Source of the DNA: Pseudomonadales bacterium
GTDB lineage: Bacteria; Pseudomonadota; Gammaproteobacteria; Pseudomonadales; Azotimanducaceae
Reading direction: 5' to 3'
NCBI GenBank assembly: GCA_028281885.1
Contig: JANQJA010000019.1
Span: forward strand, 1-43,260
DNA: 43,260 nt
Made by a program: the position numbers and the translations under genes
Notes under the pieces: generated by a model
The model's input: the letters and a program-made list of their open reading frames with translations, nothing else
Told to the model about the DNA's origin: nothing
Database searches by the model: none
Shown here: in pieces, positions 1-8,119 of the stretch
How the letters are laid out: every line of letters begins with the position of its first letter
Position numbering within the stretch: the stretch's first letter is position 1

Positions 1-56
1 CCTCCAGCGCTGCTGACTACCAGGCTACGGTTACCGTACTGGTTCAGCCTATCTAA
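1..56 (+). CDS. C-terminal end of a secreted pilin-like protein (5' end outside window)
   Basis: An open frame enters from the left edge (codons in phase with position 3) and ends at TAA 54-56. Its last residues read SSAADYQATVTVLVQPI, an alternating hydrophobic final strand. This is how spore-coat-U-like and other chaperone-usher subunits end. Only about 18 codons are visible, so the assignment rests mainly on the fimbrial genes that follow. A strong hairpin sits 20 bases downstream, so this is probably the last gene of its transcript. It could be any beta-rich secreted protein. Confidence 0.5.
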   Translation, partial: SSAADYQATVTVLVQPI

Positions 57-75
57 ATGAGTAGGCGGTAATACC

Positions 76-104
76 CGAAGGGCCAGCTTAATGCTGGCCC
101 TTCG
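76..104 (+). terminator. Intrinsic-type terminator hairpin
   Basis: A perfect 12-bp inverted repeat (CGAAGGGCCAGC, 76-87, with its complement at 93-104) encloses a five-base loop TTAAT. It is followed by the T-rich stretch TTCTTC. It lies between the truncated pilin-like gene and the next plus-strand gene, so it probably ends the upstream transcript. The T-tract is interrupted, so termination may be partial. Confidence 0.75.
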
Positions 105-141
105 TTCTTCTCCGCGACGATGATTGCGAGGGGCGTTTGAT

Positions 142-1110
142 ATGATGCGATCCGATATGAATCGATTAGTCCGCGTGTTGATCACCGTTTCGGCAATGGT
201 CTTTGTACCCGTGGCGGAAGCAGATGTCGGTATATCGGGACTGGACGCCGTTTCGATCAACGCCTGGGCCGGCGCCACCAACGACCTCGTTGGCTCTGAT
301 ACCTATTGCACGATTTCGTGTACCCGGTCCTGTCGGCGGGCCAGGCATCGACGCGACTATGACACCGCGGCTTACACCAATGGCAGAACGGATGGCGCAG
401 GGAACTTCTACATCCGTAATGGCGGCGATTACATGCTCGTCTACCTTGACTGGACGCATCCAACCGATGGCACCGTGCGCCTCACCAACTATTCCGTGAC
501 CGGGCAGACCACCGGCCCGGTTACAGGCGCATATGACTGCGTTGCGGATTCGAACTCTCAGACGCGGGTTGACATCACGTTACCCGCTGCCGAACTCGCG
601 ACGGCATCGGCCGGAACCTATAGCGAAACATTCATGCTCGATGTCTGTCGTCTTAGCGGCGGCTCGGCGGTGGAGTGTCTTGCGCCGGTCTCCTTCTCGG
701 TCACGTTGCCGGAGCTGGTCCAGGTCACGCGACTGGATAACCTGAATCTCGGTACCTGGTCTGGTTCCGGCGATATTCAGCTGATTGAACGATTCTGTGT
801 TTTTCGAAATGGCACAGGCGGTTTTTCCATTCTGACCAATGGCAGCCATGATTCCGGTGGTCGCTTTCATTTGCAGGATGCAACGACCGTGCCCTATACC
901 CTCGAGTACACGCAGGGAAGTGGCTTTTTTGAGGCAACTCCGGGAGTGGGGCTTCCCAGCGCTACTACAGGGTTTGCCGGCAATTCCACCCGCGACTGTG
1001 GCGGTGCGGATAATACGGCAATTCGAGTCACCATTGATGCGGCGGACCTTGAGGGACTGCCGACCGGCAGTTTCTCGGATACGCTGACGCTGTATCTTGA
1101 GCCAAACTAG
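142..1110 (+). CDS. Secreted two-domain pilin/adhesin-like protein of the fimbrial locus
   Basis: About 322 residues with an N-terminal signal peptide (MNRLVRVLITVSAMVFVPVAEA region). The mature part is a tandem of two similar beta-rich domains of roughly 130-140 residues. Each opens with a related strand (GLDAVSINAWAG / RLDNLNLGTWSG) followed by an aromatic-Cys pair (YC / FC) and a TNG motif. Each closes with a conserved Cys, an Ala-Ala-(Asp/Glu)-Leu motif and a hydrophobic strand (GTYSETFML / GSFSDTLTL). The second domain resembles the pilin-like protein at 4446-4970. A two-domain subunit fits a fimbrial tip or adaptor; this is inferred, not proven. Start: GAGGGG (128-133) lies 8 bases before ATG 142; an upstream TTG at 124 is in frame but lacks such a site. 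It converges with the usher gene, 21 bases apart. Confidence 0.7.
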   Translation: MMRSDMNRLVRVLITVSAMVFVPVAEADVGISGLDAVSINAWAGATNDLVGSDTYCTISCTRSCRRARHRRDYDTAAYTNGRTDGAGNFYIRNGGDYMLVYLDWTHPTDGTVRLTNYSVTGQTTGPVTGAYDCVADSNSQTRVDITLPAAELATASAGTYSETFMLDVCRLSGGSAVECLAPVSFSVTLPELVQVTRLDNLNLGTWSGSGDIQLIERFCVFRNGTGGFSILTNGSHDSGGRFHLQDATTVPYTLEYTQGSGFFEATPGVGLPSATTGFAGNSTRDCGGADNTAIRVTIDAADLEGLPTGSFSDTLTLYLEPN

Positions 1111-1131
1111 GCGCTCGACTGTTCCTTTCCG

Positions 1132-3696
1132 TCATCCCTGGCCGTGGTCGACGGGCATGCAGGTGAGTTCCCCAAGTGTCGCGATCAACGCGGTGGCATC
1201 GTAGTCGGGCAGGGCCACACTGCATCGGCTGCGGCGCGTTCTCACGACAAGTTGCTCGACATCGGAGCTGAATTCAGCCTGAAACAGACCGAATTCATCC
1301 GTCGTTGCCAGCCCGATGACACCTTCGATCACCGCATTGCTGACGGGATTACCCGCGGGGGTCAGAATCTGGCCGAATGCAATGACCACGCGGGTCGCGG
1401 ACCAGTTCATGGTCACGACATTGCCCGGATACAGGGTTGCGGTTCTCGCTCGTTGGTCGAAGTCGACGATCGATTCACCGTTGGGTCGTAACGTCACGTT
1501 ATAGGTTTCGTAGGGCGCCAATCCCACAATCGTCCGATCGCCGACCCGTGCTGTCCCGCGGTTCATGCCATTGACCCTGACATCAAACCATCCCTCAATA
1601 GCGTCTCCGTCGATATCGAGGACAACTGCGGACTGACCCTGTTGCCGTGCGCCCAGGGCAAGGGTCTGACTGTTGGCGATGAAACTTGTATAGAAGCTTC
1701 CTCCATAGCTGAGTTCGCCGGCATCTTCAGAGTAGATAGCCTCAAGATTCGTTCGGCCGAGGCTGCTGGTGATGTCGAGTTCCGTCTCGATCGTCCTGTC
1801 ATCACGGCCGTCGTTTGCACGCAGATTGACGCTGACGTCAGAAGCGAACCTGTCCCTGTCCTGCCAGGTGGTGGACAGAGAATTGATGGTGCCCTGATCG
1901 ATTGATTCTGTATCAGTGTCTTCTCGGTAAAAACGAGACGATACTTGTGTACCCCATCTGTCGGAGCGTAGTGAAAGTCTTCCGCCGAACAATACCAGCA
2001 GTGAGTCGTTGTTTTCTGTGATGTTCAGACTGGTATCCAGTATCGTGTTGCCAAAACTGTAAGTTGGAAAGTCGTAGCGAATCCCAATGTTGCGATCTGT
2101 CGATTCGTCCCTGTCGTTGTAACGAGCGGTCAGGTTCAATGCGCTGCGGCCCAGTGGAACTGTCAGGTTCAATGAACCCTGTATGGCTTCGTTGCCGAGA
2201 GCAGTTGTTTCGTCCGCGCTGGACCAGGTTCTGCGAAGACTGGTATGTAGCGAGGCAATGCCAACACGGGTTCTCGCGTTAACATTGACGCCATAGCTCT
2301 GCTGGTTGGTCGTCGCAGCGTTGATCCTGATTTCATAACTCTGACCGAGCCTGAACAGACCCGCTTCGAAAATATTCGCCCCGTTGCTCGAGAAGATGCC
2401 CAACTCACCACCGAAATTGTCGCTGATACGTTTTGCGTATCCAGCCCGAAAAAAGTCCTCACCGGTCCCTGTCGGGAGCGTGTCCCCGCTTTGCAGCGAA
2501 ACAGTCTCGCCAGCTTCGACAAAAAAAAGCGGCTGATCTTTTGGTGGCAACCGGCTTGTCTTGACGTAGAAACGTGTTTCCTCGCGACTGTTGCCGAAGT
2601 TGTCACGTACCCTGAGCGTCACTTCGTAGGCGCCACCCGGCAGTTGTGAGGTATCCAGAATCTGGTTGCCCGTGTCATACACGGCGGTGCTTACCAGGCG
2701 ACCATCCTTGATGATGTCCACTCGCGAGCGGCTGTCCAGGAAGACCTGAATGTCATTCCCTGCTGATTGATCGAGATCCTGCCGTGTATTGAGGCTGCTT
2801 GCTACGCTGATCCCCTGATAGTCCGCCTGACCCAGGAATATGAGATTGCCCGGACTGGAACGAAAGATGCCGGCCTGAAACTGGCGACCGTTGAACTCTC
2901 TTTGCAGCGCCAGCGTGTCCACGGTCAGGTCATCGTCCTGGGTGACGTTGCTGATCGCAACCAACCGGTTCTCGCGAAAGGCGAGCGTGGTCGAGTTGCC
3001 GACGTTGTAGACCGGATCGCTGCCCTCGGAGCCGTTCACCGTTGCTGAAGTTGAGTTGAGTATCGACCAGCCGGCACTTGATGGTGGCAGATAGCGGCTG
3101 TTGATGGCGCTTCTCACCGAGAGCAGCGCAGGCGCGATAAACAGATCGGCGCGGAAGTGTCCCTCGTCGAAAATAACGTCAACGGTTTCTGTTTCGATCG
3201 TGCCGCACCCGGTAGAGCGCTGGCCGTAGCAGATCAGCTCGGCGTTGGACGGCATTTCCCCCGCCAGGGTGGCCGCAATGAGCTCGGGCTCGAGCAGATC
3301 AGGAATGCGGTCGACGATGTCCTGAGGTGTCAGGAAGCTGATCGTCGAAGGCGTGTAGGTGGCCGTCGAGGAGGTGAGATAGGTACTGCCGTAGTAGACG
3401 TCCACGACGGTCGTTTGTGGTTCCAGCAGGTCTTCGAATCCTGGTGGGACGAACGAGGAGCCGGATAACTTCTGTTTGCTGGCTTGTCGGGCGCTGCTGC
3501 TGGCAGTTGGAGAGGCGCTGACAATGGTCCGCTGCCCGGTCGTCGGGTCAGGCTGTGTCCTGACCGGCTGCCGTGCCAGGAATTCGTTCAGGTATGCCTG
3601 TCTGTCAGGCGATTCAGAAGCCGTTTCGGACGGCGCGGTAAAACCGGCTGACGAAAGCAGAACCAGCAGGATCCCGCCTGAATTTCGCAGAATCAA
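1132..3696 (-). CDS. Outer-membrane fimbrial usher, likely of the TcfC/CooC (alpha) type
   Basis: 854 residues; forms the outer-membrane pore through which chaperone-bound subunits are assembled. A signal peptide (ILLVLLSSAGFTA) precedes a periplasmic N-terminal region. A central predicted beta-barrel is rich in alternating strands. An Ig-like segment around residues 330-385 (RSRVDIIKDGRLV ... YEVTLRVRDNFGN) resembles the E-set domain of TcfC-type ushers. Near the C-terminus are LYPGNVVTMNW, typical of CooC/TcfC C-terminal domains, and two late cysteines (RRSRCSVAL, GELTCMP) that could form the usher's final disulfide. The start is TTG 3696: AGAGG lies 7 bases upstream and the chaperone stop is 15 bases away, so chaperone and usher are translated together. 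Length and order fit a complete usher. Sub-family placement is from motif memory only. Confidence 0.82.
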   Translation of the reverse strand: MILRNSGGILLVLLSSAGFTAPSETASESPDRQAYLNEFLARQPVRTQPDPTTGQRTIVSASPTASSSARQASKQKLSGSSFVPPGFEDLLEPQTTVVDVYYGSTYLTSSTATYTPSTISFLTPQDIVDRIPDLLEPELIAATLAGEMPSNAELICYGQRSTGCGTIETETVDVIFDEGHFRADLFIAPALLSVRSAINSRYLPPSSAGWSILNSTSATVNGSEGSDPVYNVGNSTTLAFRENRLVAISNVTQDDDLTVDTLALQREFNGRQFQAGIFRSSPGNLIFLGQADYQGISVASSLNTRQDLDQSAGNDIQVFLDSRSRVDIIKDGRLVSTAVYDTGNQILDTSQLPGGAYEVTLRVRDNFGNSREETRFYVKTSRLPPKDQPLFFVEAGETVSLQSGDTLPTGTGEDFFRAGYAKRISDNFGGELGIFSSNGANIFEAGLFRLGQSYEIRINAATTNQQSYGVNVNARTRVGIASLHTSLRRTWSSADETTALGNEAIQGSLNLTVPLGRSALNLTARYNDRDESTDRNIGIRYDFPTYSFGNTILDTSLNITENNDSLLVLFGGRLSLRSDRWGTQVSSRFYREDTDTESIDQGTINSLSTTWQDRDRFASDVSVNLRANDGRDDRTIETELDITSSLGRTNLEAIYSEDAGELSYGGSFYTSFIANSQTLALGARQQGQSAVVLDIDGDAIEGWFDVRVNGMNRGTARVGDRTIVGLAPYETYNVTLRPNGESIVDFDQRARTATLYPGNVVTMNWSATRVVIAFGQILTPAGNPVSNAVIEGVIGLATTDEFGLFQAEFSSDVEQLVVRTRRSRCSVALPDYDATALIATLGELTCMPVDHGQG

Positions 3697-3711
3697 GCGA
3701 CACCTCTGGGA

Positions 3712-4395
3712 TTACGGAAATATCTCTTGCTTGATGCCGTCAAAAGTACGGACGCTATAGCGAACAGGCGCATCATACGGAAGCGAATGCTGCCAGGAGT
3801 TACCAGCATAGAGACGACGGCTGGGTAACTCCTGACATCCATCGTCCGCGGCTGCCGATTCGCATTGAACGCCCTCACTGAGGAGCACGTTGGTGTTGCC
3901 TGAGTTGACGAAGGTGATCGTTGATCCTTCACGGGTGACCACCAGATTCGGTTTGGGCGCGTTCGGCTGGACGATAGTCAGTACCTGATAGGCAACAACG
4001 ATTCTGAGCTGGCTCGTTTCCTCTGCGAGCGGCGCGACGATCGGTGTGATGTTGATCCGATAGACGCGTTCAGTCTGATTGTCTGCTTGTAGATTGACGA
4101 TCCTGACCAGCTTCTGCGACCCGGCCGGGATGATGAGCTTGCTGGGAGTTGCCAGCAGCTTGAGTTCCCTGGGGTTATCGACCTTGACGCGAGATTCCTG
4201 CGGCGTGCCTGGATTGTCTACCCTGAGCACTTCGACCTCGACGTACATGACTTCGTCGCTTGTGTTTGATACGGCGACGTCTTCGCGAGGCTGACCATTT
4301 GGCTCGAAGATAACGATCGAGCGGTCAACATACATCTCTGCCCTGGTGGTGGATGCGAACGCCAGCAGCAAAAAAAGTACCGTTGGGAGCTTCAT
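3712..4395 (-). CDS. Periplasmic fimbrial chaperone (PapD-like)
   Basis: 227 residues with a signal peptide (MKLPTVLFLLLAFASTTRA). The mature protein begins EMYVDRSIVIFEPNGQPRED, as in PapD-family first strands. It continues with an Ig-like fold: VSNTSDEVMYVEVEV, then IIPAGSQKLVRIVNL, the usual position of the F1-G1 region that donates a strand to subunits. The second domain carries a Cys pair (GVQCESAAADDGCQEL). Role: folds and caps pilin subunits in the periplasm and delivers them to the usher encoded directly downstream. ATG 4395 is chosen because the signal peptide starts there. An in-frame TTG at 4416 would add seven residues. Second-to-last gene of the minus-strand fimbrial operon. Confidence 0.85.
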   Translation of the reverse strand: MKLPTVLFLLLAFASTTRAEMYVDRSIVIFEPNGQPREDVAVSNTSDEVMYVEVEVLRVDNPGTPQESRVKVDNPRELKLLATPSKLIIPAGSQKLVRIVNLQADNQTERVYRINITPIVAPLAEETSQLRIVVAYQVLTIVQPNAPKPNLVVTREGSTITFVNSGNTNVLLSEGVQCESAAADDGCQELPSRRLYAGNSWQHSLPYDAPVRYSVRTFDGIKQEIFP

Positions 4396-4445
4396 GACAA
4401 TGCGCGCGTCAGTCAATTGCGAAAGCTTATCATAAGGGACCGGCT

Positions 4446-4970
4446 TTAAACTGGCGATACCAGGAATGTGATTGAGCCGCTATATAGACCTGACCCCGCT
4501 TCTTCGAGGTCCGCAGCGTTGAACACAACCGTGAAGTAGGTAGCCCCGTTACATTCTTCGGTAAAGGGCTGAATGCGATAAACCGGAGATGGTGTTGCGA
4601 TTCCAAGCCTGTCCGGGAGGGTTTCCGCTGGATCTCCATTGAAGTCGATATCGAAGGGCAACACCTCGTTTTCGCTACTTCTTAGTACGAATCTGTCATC
4701 GATGGCCGCTTCCCCGAACACGGTGACGGTATATTGCGTATCAACCGTGCCACGCACGCAGAATTCCTGACGATAGGATGCGTCTACAGTACGGTCGTAG
4801 ATATTGATGGAGATATCGCTGGCGGTGTGGATCTCTATATTGGGTTGCAGTACCAGAGAGATTGAGAACTGAGACCGCGAGCTGCCGTCGATCTCCCACT
4901 CGCTGGGTGAGGCAACTGCGGTTGAGGCAAACAGCAAACCGGCCAAAAAAAAGCTGTAGAGTATGTGCAT
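4446..4970 (-). CDS. Secreted pilin-like subunit of the chaperone-usher locus
   Basis: About 174 residues. Starting at ATG 4970 gives a clean signal peptide (MHILYSFFLAGLLFASTAVA). Longer in-frame starts (TTG 5018, ATG 5006) exist and no start has a strong ribosome site. The mature domain has strands around FCVRGTVDTQYTVTV, a middle LPFDIDFNG, a second Cys in EECNGATY, then FNAADLEEAGSGLYSGSITFLV. That order (FC ... hydrophobic strand ... C ... AADLE ... GxYS/GxFS final strand) matches both halves of the protein at 142-1110. They appear to be one structural family, plausibly donor-strand pilins. It lies 50 bases upstream of the chaperone gene, the usual place for a major subunit. Not recognisable as a named pilin. 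Confidence 0.65.
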   Translation of the reverse strand: MHILYSFFLAGLLFASTAVASPSEWEIDGSSRSQFSISLVLQPNIEIHTASDISINIYDRTVDASYRQEFCVRGTVDTQYTVTVFGEAAIDDRFVLRSSENEVLPFDIDFNGDPAETLPDRLGIATPSPVYRIQPFTEECNGATYFTVVFNAADLEEAGSGLYSGSITFLVSPV

Positions 4971-5072
4971 GGTAGAGGGTATGCAGAAACTGTGCCCGAA
5001 TATCATGATACGGTACAAAAGCGTGGCAGGTAAGTGAATGCTAACAAACTGACGCGTTAAGGCAGTAGCCAG

Positions 5073-5378
5073 TCAGATCGGGGCAATAGTAATGAAGGTT
5101 TGTTTGCCCCGGACCCGCCAGGTATAGAGCGTCTGTTGTTCGAGACAGGTGGTTATGTTGGCACGTTCAGCGGAACGGAGTAACAACTCGCATTGGTTCA
5201 GGTCAGCCGAATGGTCGGCGATCGATGGATTGAAGCTTTCTTGTATGGGGTCTTCTATGGGGCCTTCTGGCAGGTAAACCGAGAAGGAAACTGTAACGCT
5301 CGCGCTCCGGTTAGCGTGTCCCGAAAGAGCGAGACTCATGAAACAAAGGCCGATGGCGATCTTGAGTAATCGAGACAC
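5073..5378 (-). CDS. Small secreted protein, first gene of the fimbrial operon
   Basis: 101 residues with a signal peptide (LLKIAIGLCFMSLALSGHA). The mature part has an N-terminal strand (SASVTVSFSVYLPEG), a polar middle, two cysteines about 15 residues apart (NQCELLL ... TTCLEQQ) and a hydrophobic final strand (QTFITIAPI). I do not recognise a family. Size, secretion and position suggest a minor subunit or assembly factor, but that is inference. The start is GTG 5378 with a weak GAGAAG upstream. A sigma-70-like promoter lies just upstream, so this is probably the first gene of the operon running to the usher. Confidence 0.55.
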   Translation of the reverse strand: MSRLLKIAIGLCFMSLALSGHANRSASVTVSFSVYLPEGPIEDPIQESFNPSIADHSADLNQCELLLRSAERANITTCLEQQTLYTWRVRGKQTFITIAPI

Positions 5379-5404
5379 GGGGCTTCTCTGACGATGCTCC
5401 TGGC

Positions 5405-5433
5405 ATTAAATGCCAGATTCGCGGGGGCTTCAA
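5405..5433 (-). promoter_or_regulatory. Candidate sigma-70 promoter of the fimbrial operon, -10 inside a palindrome
   Basis: On the minus strand TTGAAG (5433-5428) and TTTAAT (5410-5405) are separated by exactly 17 bases. These are 4/6 and 5/6 matches to the -35 and -10 consensus. The -10 hexamer sits inside the palindrome CTGGCATTAAATGCCAG (5400-5416), a position suited to a repressor operator. It lies about 27 bases before GTG 5378. No transcription data are available. Confidence 0.45.
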
Positions 5434-5463
5434 CCCCAAAGCGTGCTGTTCGTCGGGACAGGA

Positions 5464-6885
5464 CTAGTCGTCAAATAGCTGGGAGTCGTTCATGCCGAGT
5501 TCGTTCAGCTTCCGGGTCAGGGTGTTGCGGCCCCAGCCGAGCAGGATGGACGCATCCCGCTTTCGTCCGCCGGTCTGCTTGAGCGCCGACTCGATCATGA
5601 TGCGCTCAAACCGCGGAACTGCGGTGTCGAGCAGCCCCGGATCGCCGGGCTTGATCTGGGTGAGACGCCGGCTGGCCCATGTTCGAAGTGACTTTTCCCA
5701 ATTCTCTGAATCGTTGTCCTGTCCCCGATCCTCCAACAGTTCCGGCGGCAGGTCCTCGATCATCACTTCCTGGCCCGTCGCCATGACTGTAATCCATCGG
5801 CAGAAGTTCTCCAGTTGGCGGACGTTGCCCGGCCACGGCAGGTTGACGATGTAATTCATGGTGTCAGGCTTGAGTGTCTTTGGGTCCTCGCCCAGTTCAC
5901 CAGCCGCCTGATCGAGAAAGTACTCGGTGAGCAGCGGAATATCCTCGCGCCGTTCACGCAGGGTAGGAATGTGAATGCGGATGACATTGAGGCGGTGGAA
6001 CAGGTCTTCACGAAACCGGTTTTCCTTGACCAGCTGCTCCAGGTTCTGGTGGGTCGCCGCGATAATTCGAACGTCGGCCTTGAGGGGTTCATGTCCCCCG
6101 ACCCGATAGAACTCGCCATCAGACAGCACGCGTAACAGTCGAGTCTGTGTTTCGGCGGGCATGTCACCGATTTCGTCCAAAAACAGCGTGCCACCGTCAG
6201 CTTGCTCAAAACGCCCGCGTCGGAGTGCGTTGGCGCCGGTAAAGGCTCCCTTCTCGTGACCGAACAGCTCGGATTCGATCAGGTCATGAGGTATGGCGGC
6301 CATGTTTAATGGGATGAAGGTACCGGCGGCTCGCGGGCTGTGACGATGCAGGGCCTGGGCAACCAGTTCCTTTCCCGTGCCGGACTGGCCGTTAATCAGT
6401 ACCGTGACATTCGACTTGGAAAGTCGACCGATGGCCCGAAAGACTTCCTGCATGGCAGGTGCTTTGCCGATGATCTCTGAATCCAGCGCGGCATCAGAGC
6501 GCTCACGACCCGATGACGATTCCTGGTGGCTGATCGCGCGTTTGACGATGGCGACCGCTTCATCGACTTCGAAGGGCTTGGGAATGTACTCGAATGCACC
6601 ACCCTGAATGGACGACACGGCACTGTCCAGGTCCGAATGGGCGGTCATGATGATGACGGGCAGATGCGGATGATGCAGCTTGATCTGCTTCAGCAAATCC
6701 AGGCCGTCCATGCCGGGCATGCGGATATCGCTGACGATGGCATCCGGCGCGGACGTTTCGATATTGCGGAGCAGGTCCTGCCCGTCTTCGAAGCAGGTCA
6801 CATCGAGTCCTTCCTGTGTCAATGCCCGTTCGAGCACCCAGCGAATAGAGCGCTCGTCATCGACGACCCATACTGAGGAATTCAT
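5464..6885 (-). CDS. ntrC: Nitrogen regulation response regulator NtrC (GlnG), sigma-54 activator
   Basis: 473 residues, the usual NtrC length. The receiver domain (1-120) has acidic pocket D9/D10, phospho-acceptor D53 in SDIRMPG, T81 and K103. The central AAA+ domain has Walker A GQSGTGKE (166-173), the sigma-54 contact loop GAFTGA (213-218) and a Walker B segment [10 protein letters not shown]. The C-terminal Fis-type helix-turn-helix ([19 protein letters not shown]) binds DNA. When phosphorylated by NtrB under nitrogen limitation, it activates sigma-54 promoters such as the one predicted upstream of glnA here. ATG 6885 overlaps the ntrB stop (ATGA), so the two are translationally coupled. 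Downstream on the same strand is the fimbrial operon, which appears to have its own promoter. Confidence 0.97.
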   Translation of the reverse strand: MNSSVWVVDDERSIRWVLERALTQEGLDVTCFEDGQDLLRNIETSAPDAIVSDIRMPGMDGLDLLKQIKLHHPHLPVIIMTAHSDLDSAVSSIQGGAFEYIPKPFEVDEAVAIVKRAISHQESSSGRERSDAALDSEIIGKAPAMQEVFRAIGRLSKSNVTVLINGQSGTGKELVAQALHRHSPRAAGTFIPLNMAAIPHDLIESELFGHEKGAFTGANALRRGRFEQADGGTLFLDEIGDMPAETQTRLLRVLSDGEFYRVGGHEPLKADVRIIAATHQNLEQLVKENRFREDLFHRLNVIRIHIPTLRERREDIPLLTEYFLDQAAGELGEDPKTLKPDTMNYIVNLPWPGNVRQLENFCRWITVMATGQEVMIEDLPPELLEDRGQDNDSENWEKSLRTWASRRLTQIKPGDPGLLDTAVPRFERIMIESALKQTGGRKRDASILLGWGRNTLTRKLNELGMNDSQLFDD

Positions 6886-7958
6886 TGCTGCTGCTCCAGG
6901 GGAATGATGATGGTGAAGTCAGTTCGTCCGGGTTCGCTTTCGACCTCAATCAGGCCGGAATGCTGGTGAATGATCGATTGCGCCAGCGACAGGCCGAGTC
7001 CTGACCCACCAGGCCGGCCGCTAATCATCGGATAGAACAGGTGATCCTTGAGATTGTCAGGGATGCCCGGGCCATTATCGATGATATCGATCAGCATCAC
7101 GGTACGATGACGGGTCGAGCCGATGGTGAACTGGCGTTCGACCCGGGTGACGATGGTGATGGTCGGTTCTGTCGTTTCCGCCAGTGACTGCATCGCATTT
7201 CTCGTGATGTTGAGAAACGCCTGCAGCATGAGTTCGCGATCGATGTAGATTTCCGGGATGCTCGGATCATAGTCGCGTTCGATCTTCACCGTGCCGTTGC
7301 TTTCGAATTCGATCAGGCGACAAGCGCGTTCCAGCAGTTCGTGGACATTGGTGAATACAGGTTCCGGTACGTTCTTCGGGCCCAGTAGTCGATCTACCAG
7401 TGCCGTGAGCCGGTCTGTCTCCCCGATAATGATGTCGGTGTATTCCCGCTGGTGGTCATCGCCCAGTTCACGGGCAAGTAATTGTGCGGAGCCGCGGATG
7501 CCGCCGAGCGGATTCTTGATTTCATGTGCCAGGCCCCGAATCATCTGTCGAGTCACTTCCTGATGATCTCTCAGCGCTTCATCCCGGTCGATCCTCAGGT
7601 AACGGTCGAGCGGGTAGAGTTCGATAAGCAATTGCGGCCACTCGTTTTCACTGATGGGCGTGATCGAGTAGTCGACATTGATGGAGTGGCCGGATGGCAG
7701 GTCGATGCGGCTGCGCCTGCGTGTATAAGCCTGGCCTGTCTGGAGTGCGTCATAAAGGATCGATTCCAGTTCGTCCATGTGGGCGACGATGTCAGAGATT
7801 GGGTGTCCGTAGAAACGGGTGCCGGAAATCTCCAGGAGGACTTCGGCTGACTGGTTGATGAAACGTAGTCTGAGCTCGTGATCAACGCAGATGATCGCGG
7901 CGCTCAGGCTGGCAAGAATGTTTTCGGCCATTGGCACAATCTTGGTTTGGAGGTTCAT
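6882..7958 (-). CDS. ntrB: Nitrogen regulation sensor histidine kinase/phosphatase NtrB (GlnL)
   Basis: 358 residues, cytoplasmic with no membrane segments, as usual for NtrB. An N-terminal PAS domain (about 12-75, ILASLSAAIICVDHELRLRF) is followed by the dimerisation/phosphorylation helix with H145 in GLAHEIKNPLGG. The ATPase domain shows the N box (FLNITRNAMQSL), G1 (DIIDNGPGIPD) and G2 (GRPGGSGLGL). In the family it phosphorylates or dephosphorylates NtrC according to PII binding. It shares four bases with ntrC. ATG 7958 is used; an internal ATG nine codons later also fits. An NtrC-like site lies 120-135 bases upstream, suggesting autoregulation. glnA, the DUF4124 gene, ntrB and ntrC follow in order on one strand. 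Confidence 0.96.
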   Translation of the reverse strand: MNLQTKIVPMAENILASLSAAIICVDHELRLRFINQSAEVLLEISGTRFYGHPISDIVAHMDELESILYDALQTGQAYTRRRSRIDLPSGHSINVDYSITPISENEWPQLLIELYPLDRYLRIDRDEALRDHQEVTRQMIRGLAHEIKNPLGGIRGSAQLLARELGDDHQREYTDIIIGETDRLTALVDRLLGPKNVPEPVFTNVHELLERACRLIEFESNGTVKIERDYDPSIPEIYIDRELMLQAFLNITRNAMQSLAETTEPTITIVTRVERQFTIGSTRHRTVMLIDIIDNGPGIPDNLKDHLFYPMISGRPGGSGLGLSLAQSIIHQHSGLIEVESEPGRTDFTIIIPLEQQQ

Positions 7959-8021
7959 CTCGCAGAGTCAATGGTTTCCACCGTCGTGGTTTGCAAGAAT
8001 CGAACCAGAGTCAAATTTCCG

Positions 8022-8044
8022 TAGCCCCCTAAATACGGGGCCTA
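8022..8044 (-). other. Hairpin in the ntrB leader
   Basis: TAGCCCC and GGGGCCTA flank CTAAATAC, giving a GC-rich stem with one bulged base. It lies in the 161-base gap between the DUF4124 gene and ntrB. There is no T-run on either side, so it is not a clear terminator. It may attenuate readthrough from glnA/DUF4124 or do nothing. Confidence 0.35.
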
Positions 8045-8078
8045 CTGCCAATCAGTTTAGCAGTCACATGGGCAGCGC

Positions 8079-8094
8079 GCACCATTAAGGTGCA
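8079..8094. promoter_or_regulatory. Predicted NtrC binding site upstream of ntrBC
   Basis: GCACCATTAAGGTGCA has the NtrC half-sites GCAC and GTGC seven bases apart. It closely matches the known enterobacterial glnA sites of form TGCACC-N5-GGTGCA. It is nested in a wider inverted repeat TCACATG (8064-8070) / CATGTGA (8093-8099). It lies between the DUF4124 stop and ntrB, where an NtrC dimer could repress or tune ntrBC, as at glnL in E. coli. Confidence 0.65.
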
Positions 8095-8119
8095 TGTGAG
8101 CCAAATCAGGGGCGCCATC

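Noticed and set aside
301..370. Possible frameshift in the first domain of the protein at 142-1110, because the segment after YCTISC is unusually rich in Arg
   Set aside because: The frame before and after aligns with the second domain (YC/FC then TNG), so no shift is needed. An insertion or divergence in a loop is simpler.
7985..8015. tRNA-like segment: GGTTCGATTC on the minus strand
   Set aside because: The T-loop-like word is present, but its flanks do not form a 5-bp stem, and no D-arm, anticodon arm or acceptor stem fits around it.
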